The notes below the pieces were generated by a model that worked only from the letters and a program-made list of their open reading frames with translations, was not told the origin of the DNA and ran no database searches. From assembly GCA_026214975.1 (NCBI GenBank), contig CM047805.1, positions 3,844,001 through 3,908,000 on the forward strand: a DNA stretch of 64,000 nucleotides. Reading direction: 5' to 3'. The DNA comes from Gentiana macrophylla. Its lineage: Eukaryota; Streptophyta; Magnoliopsida; Gentianales; Gentianaceae. Of this stretch, positions 44,366-56,141 are shown piece after piece; positions within the stretch are counted from its first letter, which is position 1; the number at the start of each line of letters is the position of its first letter. The translations under genes and the position numbers were made by a program.

Positions 44366-44805
44366 GTATCAGACTTATTTTATTTTGATTATTCAGCTTT
44401 TGGTTTGATTATTATTTAATAAAGGTCATTGGGCCTAAGTAGGCTAGGGAAGCCCACCTATGGGGCGCATTTTTCCTAGGGTTTTTTCTAGTAGGAATTT
44501 CTCCCACATTGCTTTTTAGCAAACACTAGCTTTTTATTTGGTACACAATTATTTTATGCGAAATCAAATCATTGAGTTATACTCAACCAAGTCATAAGGC
44601 TTGAAAATCACTTGCGAGTGAGAATTTTCTTTGTCGTAGAAAGTTCAACCCTTTGAGGATTTACCAAAGATTATGAGCATTTGTTGGGCTTCTCTCGCCT
44701 CACGATTTAGTTGGATTACTAGGTCTAGGATCATTGGCTCGTCATTGTTTCCTTAGTTACTTCCTGGGCAAAACATCAGATCTGGTTCCAACCGGAATCA
44801 CATCA
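44128..44805 (+). repeat. 3' LTR of the CRM element, lacking the TATA box
   Basis: 678 bp. Identical in layout to the 5' LTR, except for a clean 34-bp deletion at about 44520 that removes the segment from TTCTAGTT to TATAAGGC, including TATATAAG. Both LTRs are copied from one template, so the loss happened after insertion. Confidence 0.93.
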
Positions 44806-44810
44806 CCATT

Positions 44811-46470
44811 GCTCTGACTATTATTCGAGCCACAGAGAGACTTGATAAGTCTACACACCTTACACTCTTGTCCTGGAACTACGAACCCCTCGGGTTGTTC
44901 CAAGTACATCTCTTTTTTAAACTCACCACAAACATCCATTTTAGGTTATAGTCTCCAGCTATACCGACGAGAACCCTTATATACACAATTCTCCTAACTG
45001 GTGAGTAAGAAGTCAAGGCCTTCTTTCTGTCGATACCCTCGGCTACCAACAATGCCTCACAATAAATCCACCAACCTTTAACTTCTTCTTAAAGATCCAC
45101 TTGCACTCGAGTGGTTTAATTCCCGGTGGAAAATCAACCAACACCCAAGTGTGGTTTTGCATGATGGATTTCTCTATTTACAGCCTCTTTCCAGAAAGGA
45201 GCTCTGGAGAAGACATTGCCGCAGCATACGTCCAGGGTTCGTTTTCTACCATATAGGTCAGAAAATCAGGACCATAAGACTGGGATATCCTAGCCCTCTT
45301 ACTGCAACGAGGTTCCTCAAGTTCTTGAGGATCACCCTCTTCTTCCGACTCATACGTCCGCTTGCTCATGCTTGTTTTATTTGTTTCCTTCTACGGAAAG
45401 AGATCTTCAAAGAACACACATTCTTAGACTCGATGATGATATGTTCATGTACATCATTGATGTCTGATTTATGCACCCAAAACAATAGGCACTAATGATT
45501 TTAGGTCCTATCACTCACTTTGGTTTAGGCACTTGACCTTAGCCAAACACCCCACATTTCCAAGAATCAGAGCTAAACCCACACGCCTTTCCACAACTCA
45601 TATGGGGTGTCATCCTTCTTTCCTGAAGGGATCTTGGTCAGAATGAATTTTGCTGAGATGACAGCTCCCCCCACAAGTTCTGAGATAAACTCAAACTTAT
45701 CAACATAGCATTCATCAACTCTTTTAGAGTTCGGTTCTTGCATGCAGCAATACCACTAGACTGATGTGTGTATGGTGTAGTTGTTTGATGAATGATGCCG
45801 GGCCCTAGCAAGACTCATGAAACAATACATCATATCCACCGCTACACTCACTACGGATACATCTCATCCGTTTGCTATGTTTATTGTCACCTTCATTCTG
45901 ATCACTCTCAAGGCATCACGAGCCTTATTTTCGCTTTTCAGCATATCAATATCTGGTGCTATCATCAATAAAAGTAGCGAGATACTTCTATTACCTCTAG
46001 ATTACATGAATCTAGAGGTTCTGTGTTCCTTTCTACCGGTCAACCGGTGAGTTCACCAATATGGCTTCAACACATACTTGACACTTGTGATTATGATCAA
46101 ATTTCAAACTCCATGTTCATGAATGAATAAACAGATTTGAAGTTTGCAAATCCTAGTTATAGTGTCACAAGCAAATATTACTCAAGCATGTAAGCAGATC
46201 TTAGAGCCAATCTCACTGGCTCTTTACGGAGCATCACTCTGTGCCCAACAGACAGTCTCACTGTCAACATACTGATCAATCCAATTTGATCATTCAAAGC
46301 ATCGTTCGTTGCACCACCGAACTTCTCCATCCAAGGGAGGAGATTAACCGGTCATTGGTGCTACGTCTAGTGCTACAATCGACACTTGTGTCACAAAAGA
46401 CACAGTCATATCCGAATACACCTCGATATATCCTTTCATTTTTATTCAACGAACAAAAATGGGGTCTCAC
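44811..46470 (-). pseudogene. Integrase and RT N-terminal half (Copia)
   Basis: 44757-44939 (minus) reads MDVCGEFKKEMYLEQPEGFVVPG and VCRLIKSLCGS, the start of Copia RT up to the CRM insertion. 45178-45369 reads RCSKRARISQSYGPDFLTYMVENEPWTYAAAMSS, the linker before RT. Around 45690-45760 NRTLKELMNAM and LSQNLWGE mark the end of the integrase core. Frames are broken throughout. A diverged second copy of about 45750-46450 is at 49585-50290. Confidence 0.8.
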
Positions 46471-46479
46471 CACAAATTA

Positions 46480-47742
46480 AAATCGAAACTTATTTTTATT
46501 TTTATTTTCCTCCGTCTATTTCCTTGCGAACGTGATTACAACACAGATCTCTACCAATTAATTAGCTGATATAACAAATCAACCCACGTAATTAATATAC
46601 AAGTTTCGGAGATTTCGTTCGATCTCAATCTCGTGTGTACCAAAAAATAGAACTGGGGCTAGAAAACATTAATCATTGCTGATAATACAACCTGTATAAT
46701 TACTTGTATTTTACAATTCCATATATCTTCCATAAAAATGCATTGAATTGGAATAAAATAATACACTTGTATCTAGCTCATTCAACTAAACCTAATATTA
46801 ATTAGTCGGCATATACAACACAATATGCATGCATACTACCATCAACAGAGCAGGGAAACACAACCATGCCGGAGATATTACCAAAAAAGACATGCCAGCA
46901 GTATACCCACCAATTCGAGTATCTGTTCTTATTATTTTTCATTCCAATCATTTATGATCGAACCAGAACCAGAACCAGAACCAGACACTTTACCTGTATT
47001 TTAGGAGAACAAAATCTCCGGGAAAAGAAAATTGTTGTCCTAATTAAACACACAGGCAAGGGGCCCACATGTCCCGACGATGCAAAAGCCCAAGCGATTT
47101 TCCATTCATAATTTAATGGGCAATACGAACGTATAATTGAACTCTGCATCTAAGTGCTATATATTAATTTTAATTGTTTCCAAGATTCTCACAAACAATT
47201 AAAAGAGCGATTTCATTCATCATATACTTGCATCATACATGTGAGTACCACTATTTTGTATTCAATCACTAGTCAACGCCAGTACGAAACATATATATGC
47301 ATGTTCCTACCGATTTTTTTTTTTTTTTTTTTTTTTTTTTCTTATGCAATGCATCTTCACCTTAATTGGATTATTTTCCGAAGAAAGTCATGGACAGTGC
47401 TAGTAAATATAGCAATGACTATACACGTTGAGTAGTATTTAAAGACCACAAAATTTAGTCAAATAATTGATATATTGCACATAAGAACTGTAAATAATTA
47501 TTTCATTCCCTTTTTATAGTTAACCACCTATATTGAAAACGTCAACAGATCAGCTCCATTAATGACAGAAAGATTCTGAGGGAGTGGATATGTTATTTAC
47601 TAGTAATATAAAGACTTCAACAATAAGAAGAGAACACACGCAGGTATCAATATTGATTTACGAAACCAATCAATTGTGCAACAAATGATAACATATCCAA
47701 ATCCAAACTATTAACAACACACGATAGAATTTGTCTTAAGCT
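46480..47742. other. Unrecognised DNA in the gag position of the Copia element
   Basis: Expected to hold gag and protease, but no gag, zinc knuckle or DSG motif is readable on either strand. It contains (CCAGAA)n at 46963-46985 and a T run of about 28 at 47313-47340. It may be an unrelated insertion that replaced gag. A short TTGTCTTAAGC/TCTGTCTTGCGC block beside the LTR is shared with 56125-56141 and is the likely PBS region. Confidence 0.4.
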
Positions 47743-48556
47743 TGTTGGGATAGGTGTCGTGTGTGGAGTTGATTTACGGAATGTATCCGCAATTAGCGGA
47801 AGTAATTATCTAAGAGATCTAACAAAATAATTATATCAGCACAGATCTAACTCAAACAAAGAATAATAAAATATGGTGCAGAAGATAAAGGACTAGAGAT
47901 CAAACCGAGGCGAGTAGTTACTCTATCCTTAAGACAAATTGCTCCGGTATGGTGCCCACGGTAGTAGCAAATGTCTCCCAAGATACAACGGCTTTACGTC
48001 TCGGATTTAGAGGCACTTCAAAAATCCGAGCTCCGGCGAACTTACATAGTGCTCTAACTTCTCTTCGACTCAAAATGTAGATATATATGAGAGACTCTTT
48101 TTGTGGTGGAAAAGAAAAAAGAGGAAATTTGATGATGTAATTCTCATTCATTGGGATCCTTTATATAGTGGAGATGAGGTTCCAATACTTGATTATTATT
48201 GACCGAATGACACAATTTCTTGTCCCTCAAGACAAGTCAATAGCCGACTTAATTATTGTCAAATTAATTAATTATTTGTCGACTTAATAGGATCTGCCGA
48301 CCTTAATAGGTGGATCCTATTCATATGTGTAAAAGTCGATTCGGTTTTCCCGATCGCACGTATTTTACACCAACTTTAGGTATTAATTTCTCATTCACCC
48401 AATATCCGAATCAAGTGATTCAAAAACCCACCATTATCTACCCCGTGAGTAGAATTTAATCATATAAATAACTCTCGATGATATACATCGGAGCCTATCC
48501 AAAATTAGAGCTAAAGTTGACCGTTTGACCTTGTCGATTCGGTTTTTTCTCCGACA
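47743..48556 (-). repeat. 5' LTR of the split Copia element
   Basis: 814 bp, partner of 35382-36241. Minus-strand TATA box at 48160-48167. The outer flank CTAGT (48557-48561) matches the flank left of the other LTR. Confidence 0.9.
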
Positions 48557-48561
48557 CTAGT

Positions 48562-49584
48562 TTCTTTTTGTACAATTTTAGTTTTGATCATTCATTCTTT
48601 GATTTTGATTCTCATATTTATTGCATTTTCTACTAACAATGTGATTCCCTTCACATTTCACAGCTCTTTGTGTTATACCAGGCAGTTCTCCTTTGGTTTA
48701 AACTTCATGATGCATTTTGAGAGAAGATAGAAGATGTTCTGCTTGTATCTTATCTTAACGAGGAAATATGCTGCAAATTGACACTAAGTGGTCGTGGATT
48801 AAAAAAAAAAGTGTTCCTTCAAGATTCTTAATGACTTGTTTGTTTATTCTTAAAATTGTTCCGTCTATTTTTTGTTGATTGACTATTACATGGACCAAAG
48901 TTGCAAAACATTTAAAAGATAAGAGACCGGTCAAACCAAAATCAAAGATAAATACTCACCGTTTTTTGGGAAAGATAAGGAGCCAAATCTTCTATTTACT
49001 CCGAAAAAGGGTGCGTGTATATGTTTCGTTTCCGTAAAAAAAAAGATAAAATATTGATTATATAGTTTTTTTTTTCGAAAAATTGATTAGTTGATATTTG
49101 CTTTTGAAATTTATGTAGATGAAGAAAATGATTATTAAGAGAAATTGATTAAATGAAGTATTATAATGAATAAAATAATGATAAATAAAATAGTGGAGTG
49201 TGTGAAGTAAAGTGATTAAATATTTTCGTATCTTTTAAAAAGAAATAATTGGTGATAAAAATTAGGGGCAAAGGTCCTAAAGGACAAGAAATGTGAAATA
49301 ATAGGAGAAAAGGACAAGATAATTTCTTAATTGTTTGTAAGGACAATAAGAAAATAGGTTGACCAAATTACCCTTTTCCTAATTTTGTTTCCCTACCATC
49401 CTTACACGGATTTTCTAAATTAAAAACATCATTTCACGATTTTTGCGCAATCGTATAACCTAACTGCAGGCAATCAGCCGCAAATCTTTCAAGAAAAATA
49501 GTGTTTTTCTTTCAACCATGTGGTCAATGCTGTTGGAAATAGAAAATCAAAAGGAATATGAACAACGAATTCAAGATAAGATTG
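48562..49584. other. Host DNA to the right of the Copia insertion, no gene recognised
   Basis: This was contiguous with 35376 before the insertion. CACATTTCACAG at about 48651-48662 looks like a splice acceptor, and exon-like sequence follows (to about 48760) without a long frame. 48980-49380 is AT-rich. Any gene here is non-coding or too degenerate to name. Confidence 0.4.
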
Positions 49585-50290
49585 ACTGCACAATACCACT
49601 TGACTGAGGTGTGTACGATGTCGTTGTTTGATTAATGATGTCGGGCCCTTAGCAAGACTCATGAAACAATACATCATATCCACCATCACAATCCCGTTTG
49701 TTATGTTTATCAACTTCATTCTGACAACCCTAAAGGCATCACGAGCCTTATTTAAATATGACAATATTTGGTGCTATACTCAATAAAAGTAACATTATAC
49801 TTTATCACCTCTAGTTTACATGAATCTAGAGGTTATGTGTTTCTTTCTACCGGTCAAACGGTGAGTTAGTCAACATGGCTTCAACACATACTTGACATTT
49901 GTTGTTAGGATCAAATTTCAAATTGGTAACAACTTCATATTCATCAATGGACGAATTGATTTGAAATAGTGCAAACAAGATTACTCAAGCATGTAAGGAG
50001 ATCTTAAAGCCAATCTCACTGCTCTTTACGGAGCATCACTTTTGTGCTCAACAGACAGTTTCAGTGTCAATATGCTGATCAATCTGGTTTAATCATTCAA
50101 AGCAATGTTTGTTGCACCACTGAACTTCTCCATCCAAGGGATGGGATTAACAGGTCACTGATGCTACGTCTAGTGCTCTTGCAGACACGTATACGTGTGT
50201 TACAAAAGACACAACCACATTTGGATTCACCTCGATGTATCCTTCCATTCCTTTTCTGTTCAGTGACAGAAGATCGACTTTATTTATCCA
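49585..50290 (-). pseudogene. Copia integrase fragment, diverged second copy
   Basis: Aligns with 45750-46450 (shared GCAAGACTCATGAAACAATA, GGCATCACGAGCCTTATTT, GCTTCAACACATACTTGACA, CTCTTTACGGAGCATCACT) with many substitutions and indels. Without LTRs and without an open frame. It is a relic of a related element, probably independent of the one to the left. Confidence 0.7.
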
Positions 50291-53200
50291 TTTGGTTCGT
50301 TTTGCAAATAAGATACTTATTTTCCGATCTTACAAATGAAATTGATAGATGGATACAATCACCACAAAGGTTGTACGGAACAATATTAATCTATGATCAA
50401 GTAACCACCCATATAATGTTCCAAGTATCTATATATAATATATAGACGAGTGCTTTTAACCCAATTACCCGTAAAAACCGACCCAAACCCACTATTGACC
50501 CTACTTAAAATCTTTGGGAAAAAAAAACATTCTTAAAAAAATTAACACGTTACGTAAAATACGCATCCTCAAACATCCGGCTCACGACTCTTAAATTCGT
50601 TTAAAATTGCGGCATCCAGTTCACGAAATCTCTCTAAAACATAACTAGCCCATTCAAATTCAAATGCAGATTTCACATTGCGATTCACGCAATCCTCTGT
50701 CCTCAATCTTTAATTCCCTACCTCCACCCTCTTCATTACCCTTGATTTTGCTTTGTCGCCACAGTTTTCACGGGAAGATTGATCACGCGGGTAATTTTTC
50801 AAATCTGTAATGCGTTGCAATGGTGGTTATTCTAAAATGTCTACTCTTTTTATTGTTGGCGTGGAATATTATGTTTTTGAATTTACCGATCTTCTTGCAC
50901 GCGTTGAAGACACATCGGGGAAGCTTCAATTTGGTTTGTAATTCAATGGATTATCCATACGATTTCTTAGAATTCTTGATTGTGTGTAGGAGAAAGGTAA
51001 TGATGCTTACAATTTTTATTTTACTTTCCTTTCTGTTTATTTCCTTACATTTTTTGCACTTGCCCGACATTTTGTGAATGGAGTGTTTATGAAATCATTT
51101 CATGTCAATTGATCGTTTGAAGCATGATTTTATTTGGCAAACTTTACACACCACGTTGTTCGTGTGTTGTTTTTCGAGGAGGAGCCGAGGATGCTATTTT
51201 GGCGATGCATATTTGTTGCCATTTGATATGCACATCTGTATAGGATGCTTCTTTGGGTTAAGCTTCATTGTCTTTTAAGGATGCCTATTTGCTTTACATA
51301 ATTGTTTCGGTTGCTTCAAATGTCTTACTTTTTATGCTTGAATCACCACACAAAATGATATTCCCGGTGATAATGATGACGAAGAGGCTGCTTGCAATAT
51401 CCCGCATTTGCTGAGGGGTTGGCAGCTTAACGTCAAACCGCGTCATTGACATAATGATGGCGTTTTCATTGTAAAGTTTATTTGTACTCAAAATGGTGGT
51501 ACTTGAAATCACATTGTTTGCTATCTGCTCTGTTTGCGCATGAATGCCACTCACTTTTCAAATGCTAAGTAATTTTGTTTCTTAGCATGATGGATAAATG
51601 TGGAATCTATATCCATAAAAATAAGTGAAATGATGATCTTTGTTTTTTAAAGTAGTTTGGGTCATCTAAATGATTAGAACCCATATAGCATTTGGTAGTT
51701 TTTACATGAGACTAAAAATTCCTACATTTCCTCCTTCTTCTATGCAGTTGTTTTCATGGTTTTGTTTTGGTTTATATTATTCGGAATGAGTGATGGTAGC
51801 TTGATTTGGATCTTTTACTTAGGCTTTCCGTGTCCGAGCCATTGGTGGTTTCTACTCTTGGTTTATTTCTTTGGTAAGATGTGTAATGTTGCTTCTTGCA
51901 TCTTTGGCTATTGTTGTAGGGTGGTGATCATCTATGACCTGTCTCCGAGCCGTCGGTGCTTCTCGCTCTTGGTTTATTCTTTGGTAAGATGTGTGATGTT
52001 GCTTCTTGCATCTTTGGCTAATGTTGTGGGGTGTTGATCATCATGACCTGTCTCCGAGCCGTCGGTGCTTCTATTTGTTGGTTTATTTCTTTGGTATGAT
52101 ATATTATGTTGCATCTCTCATCTGTGGCTATATTTGTGAAACAGATCATCTATAATTGAGGCTTTGATACTCTAAATTAAAGTTTTAATCAATGTTCCAT
52201 GGCGTGGTATGGCCTACAATCGGATGATCAATCAATGCTTGACCAAAAGTACCAAGAGCAAGTTTGTCTTTTATGTCCTTTTAAAAATGCTCCTCAAAAA
52301 AAAAAATATCCGTTCTATGCCGGGTGGGCTTAGTTGTGTTGATGGAAGCAAAATTTTGATAATATCAAACCATTCCAAAGTGCATGGTTGTTCACGGAAA
52401 TCTGGGACTTTGAGCAGATCACAAAGTTTACCTTCATTTAATGTACTTTTGCTTTTTATTTTACATATAATGTGTATACATATTTTTTTTTTCTCTTTGT
52501 TCAATTTTTCAATAATATTTAAAGTGTATCAAGTCTGTTCCGTGAAATATTCAAGTGGATGATTTAGGTAAGGTGCATTAGCTTCACAAGAAATGCCACT
52601 GGTAGCTTTATTGATCATTTTGATATATGATTGTGGGTTCACCTACGCATCAGCAAGACAAGGGCCATTCCTATAAATCTTTGTGTATGTAAAATGAAAT
52701 TGCTCTGAAAATTTGTTTTTTGATTTTAGATTGGAAGAGACATACAAGCTTCTATGGGACACTATAATGTGAGCTCAATGATGATGCTCTTGCGGTATGT
52801 AAAAAGTCGTTTTGCGTCTACATTGGTTTCCTTTCCCGTAAGTTTCTACATTTTCTTCCGTATTTCAAAATTCTCGATTTTCCTTAAATTTTGCAAGAGT
52901 CTATTTCAAATAATTCAAGGACTCAAGGGCATGCTATATTGTGGCTAGCTTTTTCTTCAACATTCTAATCAAGTTTGGTTTTGCTTTTCATAATGTAGTT
53001 AAATAGCTAATAGTGTGACATGTGTGTGTGTGTGTGTTTTTTTGTTTTAGTGTTACTTTTTAGGTTTTCATGTTTCTTAAATATTTTACTTGAAAGTCAT
53101 TTGTGTGCATTCTTATCAATTTTACCAAAATTTTACATAGCTTAATCACTGTACAAACATGTAGTAGGAGTATCACCAGAAAAATCGGTTTATAATGAAT

Positions 53201-54816
53201 CCATACGCATTCATTTCGGGATAAGAAGATACGCCTCTTTTCAGATTTTGGTATGTATGATTGTGCTTGGATCTCACATTTACATTAAGTCACATTTAGC
53301 AATTTTGTGATCTTTGATATGCATGTGTGGGGACGGGCGGTGGATTGTGTACTGATGCACTTATATAAACATACATACACACACTTAATATGATTATGCA
53401 CTCTTTGGCAAGTTTCCAAATGCTTTTGTTTTTGAAGGTTAGATATCGAAGAATTGCAGTTATGTTTAGAACTATTATACCTACATTAGCACAGGTTGTT
53501 GTGATGAACTAGGTGATTGATGGATCTATTGAAAACTTTAGAACACCTCCGGGTTTTATTTTATTTTAATTTTTTTTCCGATTGTAATAATTGTATCCGT
53601 ATCCATATCATGCTTAAACTTTTCTACATACAATGCATCATCCACCATTCTTATATTTTTGGATTACCTCTGGTGTGGGTTGTTGTTGTTGTTGTTGTTA
53701 TTATTATTATTATTATTATTTTTATTTATTTTTTTTTTTATATATTTTTTACTTCATTCAATTTGGGAATAAGATGATGAAATAGTGTTATGTTGTACAT
53801 TTTGGTGATTATGTTGCATGTGTTATTGTAACAAAAGTTCGAGCCAATTGATTCCTTACGGATAGAATTTCAGTTTTATATGATGTATGAGGGTTAAAGG
53901 AAACCAATCTTCATTTTGGATTTCATGATGATTTTCCTTTCGACTTGCAAAGGTGTTGATTTGTTATTCTTCAGCACATTCGTCATCAATGTTAATCTTT
54001 GAATGTTACGACCGCAACAAAATTTACACAACTAATGACGTAACATAGTTCTATAGCTAGGGCATTTTTTAGCATAAGCTTCTGATTTATCTTCAGGGAT
54101 GTATTAAATAGAAAATCAACATGATAGACATCGGAGATGGACTGGACAATATGTGGTTTTTTTGTTTTAATTTTTTTTTTTCAATTTATTTTAGAGTGGT
54201 TAACCTACAAATTACCCATTCCGGCTTGGATGTTGCGGCATCTAAGCATATTGATGGTAATCAATGTTTCTTTTTGATTTTGTATTGTTACTTCTTTTAA
54301 GCTTAATATATCTGTGTTGTGAACAAAAGTATTCTTTTTTTTTTTATTCTATGTTCATTAGTTAATTTTTCAGTGCATTGCATTGAGTTTCGCTATTAGT
54401 ATATTATATTTCCAAGCATAATATTATTGTCATCTTTTTCCTTTTATACAGAGTTTCGAAAAGGAAAATTAAAAATAAAACATTCTCAAACAATTACCAT
54501 GTGATCAATCAACATCAATGGCGTGGAGAATATTAATTACATGAATCATTCTAATTACATTAATGTAATTACATCTTGTTTGCAAAGGTACAAAGATTTG
54601 TAAGATCTTATATTTATTACCCTATGACGAAAGATCACCCGGTCAATGCGGAGAAAATCATTAATTCCCACATTGCATGCTCTAAATTGCAACAGATTTT
54701 CATCAACAATTATTTATACAAACAAGGAAAGTTCCTTACAAAAATAATTGGTCCAAAACTTATATTTGAAGAAGCTCTTAAACATGCGATATAAGTTGTT
54801 GAATATTTGCTACCCA
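50291..54816. other. 4.5-kb region with no assignable gene
   Basis: Read on both strands, this region gives only short frames. 50640-51080 resembles a transcribed 5' region with a short frame (50820-51077). 51294-51554 (minus) and 54576-54794 (plus, HPVNAEKIINSHIACSKLQQIF) have no domain I know. A TCTATATATAATATATAGACG start at 50428 resembles a Helitron 5' end, but no matching CTRR hairpin end was found. 51836-52140 is a 110-bp tandem repeat. 53680-53725 is (GTT)n(ATT)n. Confidence 0.4.
51836..52140. repeat. 110-bp tandem repeat, about 2.8 units
   Basis: Units start at 51836, 51947 and 52056 with GAGCC(A/G)T(T/C)GGTG. Shared blocks are TTGGTTTATTTCTTTGGTA and GATGTTGCTTCTTGCATCTTTGGCTA. Periods are 111 and 109 bp; the third unit is the most diverged and incomplete. 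Confidence 0.9.
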
Positions 54817-54824
54817 AAATTTTT

Positions 54825-56084
54825 GGGAGCATTTATTCGTACCCCAGTCAATCTACCACTGCACCCCATTAATATGAAAAAGATGAAATTTATTTGTTGC
54901 ACCACACCAAATATTTCATAGTTTCTCGATTTACCTTTACACCTCTAAAGTTAAAAAAAAAACACTATTGCCAAACTTTTTTAACTACCCACAGATTCTA
55001 ATATTATCATTTCCTCCTCCAAAACTTTTGAATTAACAAAACACCCACAACCCATAAAAAACCGTCCTCCCTCCTACACTTTCCCCCTTCCTCTTCTTCT
55101 TCAACTTCACCTTCATAACTTCATCTTCTTCGATTTTTCTTTCTTCATTCATAAGATATTCAATCTCTAAAAAGTAAAAACACATATTTTCCATCTTTTC
55201 TCCCATTGATTAACAAACCCTAATTATTTCCTCTCCTACCATACAAATGGCTACACCGCCCATAAACAAATAGCAAAAATTACAAAGAAAAGAAGATTTT
55301 ATCCATTAAACCGTAAATCTTGGTACAGTCATTTTTTCGTCAAGGCCATCTTTTCCCATACATAGAGTTATGCAAACGCTTGTCATCTTATCACAATTGC
55401 AAACATATACTTATACTCCCTACAATCTCTCGCGTTCACTCCGCCACCCCTTTCTCAAGTAATCGATATACCCAACCCACCATCGCCGCCAGAACGTATG
55501 GTCGAGGGGAGTTCGACCCGAACCCAAACTGGGTCGAACTATTTCACAATCAGCCGCACAAGAAATTGAGTGAAGGGATTGAATATTTTCTAGATGAGAG
55601 TGGTGACCCAACTCGTGTTTTACGTAATTGATGTGATGATGAGCAGGAGCAAATAGTTTTTCAAGAAATTGGGGTTGCCCATAGTTTCTTTTTTTTATTA
55701 CTGGTGTTTGTAGCTCTACTTTAATTATGCAGGTTGGGTTGCAAAAGTGGAGGAGATGAAACTAGGTCAGACCCTAATATTTGATGGATTACCCACCAAT
55801 ATGGCAACCATGAGCTGTTCGGAGGTGGTGGAGATGGTGAAAATGGGTGGTGGAGATGGTGATTGTATTCATTTATTATTATGGAAGTGTTGGACTAAAT
55901 TGTGCTTTAAAAGATTGGTGTGTAAATAGTTAAAAATGTGCGGTAAGGTAGAAAATTGGGTGTAAATAAATACCAAAAAAATTAAAAATTCAGTGTGGTG
56001 CAAATGTAGATTTGAATTTTAAGTGGGGTGTGGGATGTAGAGTGGTACAGCAGTAGATTGAATGGGGTGCGAATAAAAGACCCC
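54825..56084. mobile_element. TIR element (Pack-type) carrying a captured UDP-glycosyltransferase fragment
   Basis: Terminal inverted repeats of about 35 bp: the left end TTTATTCGTACCCCAGTCAAT matches the reverse of ATTGAATGGGGTGCGAATAAA at the right end. A perfect 8-bp direct repeat AAATTTTT flanks it (54817-54824, 56085-56092). TIRs start GGG, unlike the hAT elements nearby; the length of the TSD and the captured gene suggest a Pack-MULE-like element, though 9 bp is more usual. 1260 bp. No transposase inside. A similar terminus occurs at 34737. Confidence 0.78.
55318..55830 (+). pseudogene. UDP-glycosyltransferase N-terminal fragment (captured)
   Basis: Plant family 1 glycosyltransferases move sugar from UDP-sugar to small molecules. 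55320 on reads SFFRQGHLFPYIELCKRLSSY, the acceptor-side N-terminus. After a frame change VIDIPNPPSPPERM is readable (about 55457-55500), then LSEGIEYFLDESGDPTRV. After another change come VFYVIDVMM and FFKKLGLPIVSFF (about 55612-55695), then GWVAKVEEMKLGQTLIFDGLPTNMA (about 55737-55810). That is the first 200 or so residues of a roughly 460-residue enzyme. The UDP-binding PSPG box is absent. Several indels and stops are present. It lies wholly between the TIRs, so it was most likely copied into the transposon from a host gene. Confidence 0.8.
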
Positions 56085-56141
56085 AAATTTTTCTAAGGTA
56101 AAGGACGAAAGTTTAAAACACACGACAATCTGTCTTGCGCT

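Larger units (their letters stand above)
37718..44805 (+). mobile_element. CRM-clade Ty3/Gypsy (centromeric-type chromovirus), nearly complete
   Basis: LTRs 37718-38429 and 44128-44805 begin TGATG and end CATCA, the terminal form known for plant centromeric retrotransposons. A perfect target duplication CCATT lies at 37713-37717 and 44806-44810. PBS at 38431, polypurine tract at 44119-44127. The polyprotein ends inside the 3' LTR with a GPITRLQRKRLREAMN motif, the CR-type C-terminus. It is inserted within the RT gene of the Copia element, on the other strand. Defects are few: one nonsense codon in gag, frameshifts between gag and protease and in integrase, and a 34-bp loss in the 3' LTR. It looks like the youngest large insertion here. 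Confidence 0.93.
35382..48556 (-). mobile_element. Ty1/Copia element split by a CRM element
   Basis: LTRs 35382-36241 and 47743-48556 share ends TGTTGGGATAGGTG...TCTCC(A/G)ACA. The host flanks are CTAGT on both outer sides (35377-35381 and 48557-48561), a perfect 5-bp target duplication, so the two LTRs bound one insertion. A polypurine tract (GTGGGGGA on the minus strand) abuts the left LTR, which fixes the minus orientation. Coding remnants are RT/RNase H (36253-37712) and integrase/RT (44811-46470). Between them lies a CRM element with its own TSD (37713-44810). The gag part (46480-47742) is not recognisable. Confidence 0.88.

Noticed and set aside
54576..54794. 72-codon frame as a host gene
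   Set aside because: No motif, promoter or neighbouring exon could be found; kept only as part of the unresolved block.
50428..54816. Complete Helitron
   Set aside because: Only a possible 5' end is seen; no Rep/helicase motif and no CTRR hairpin terminus.
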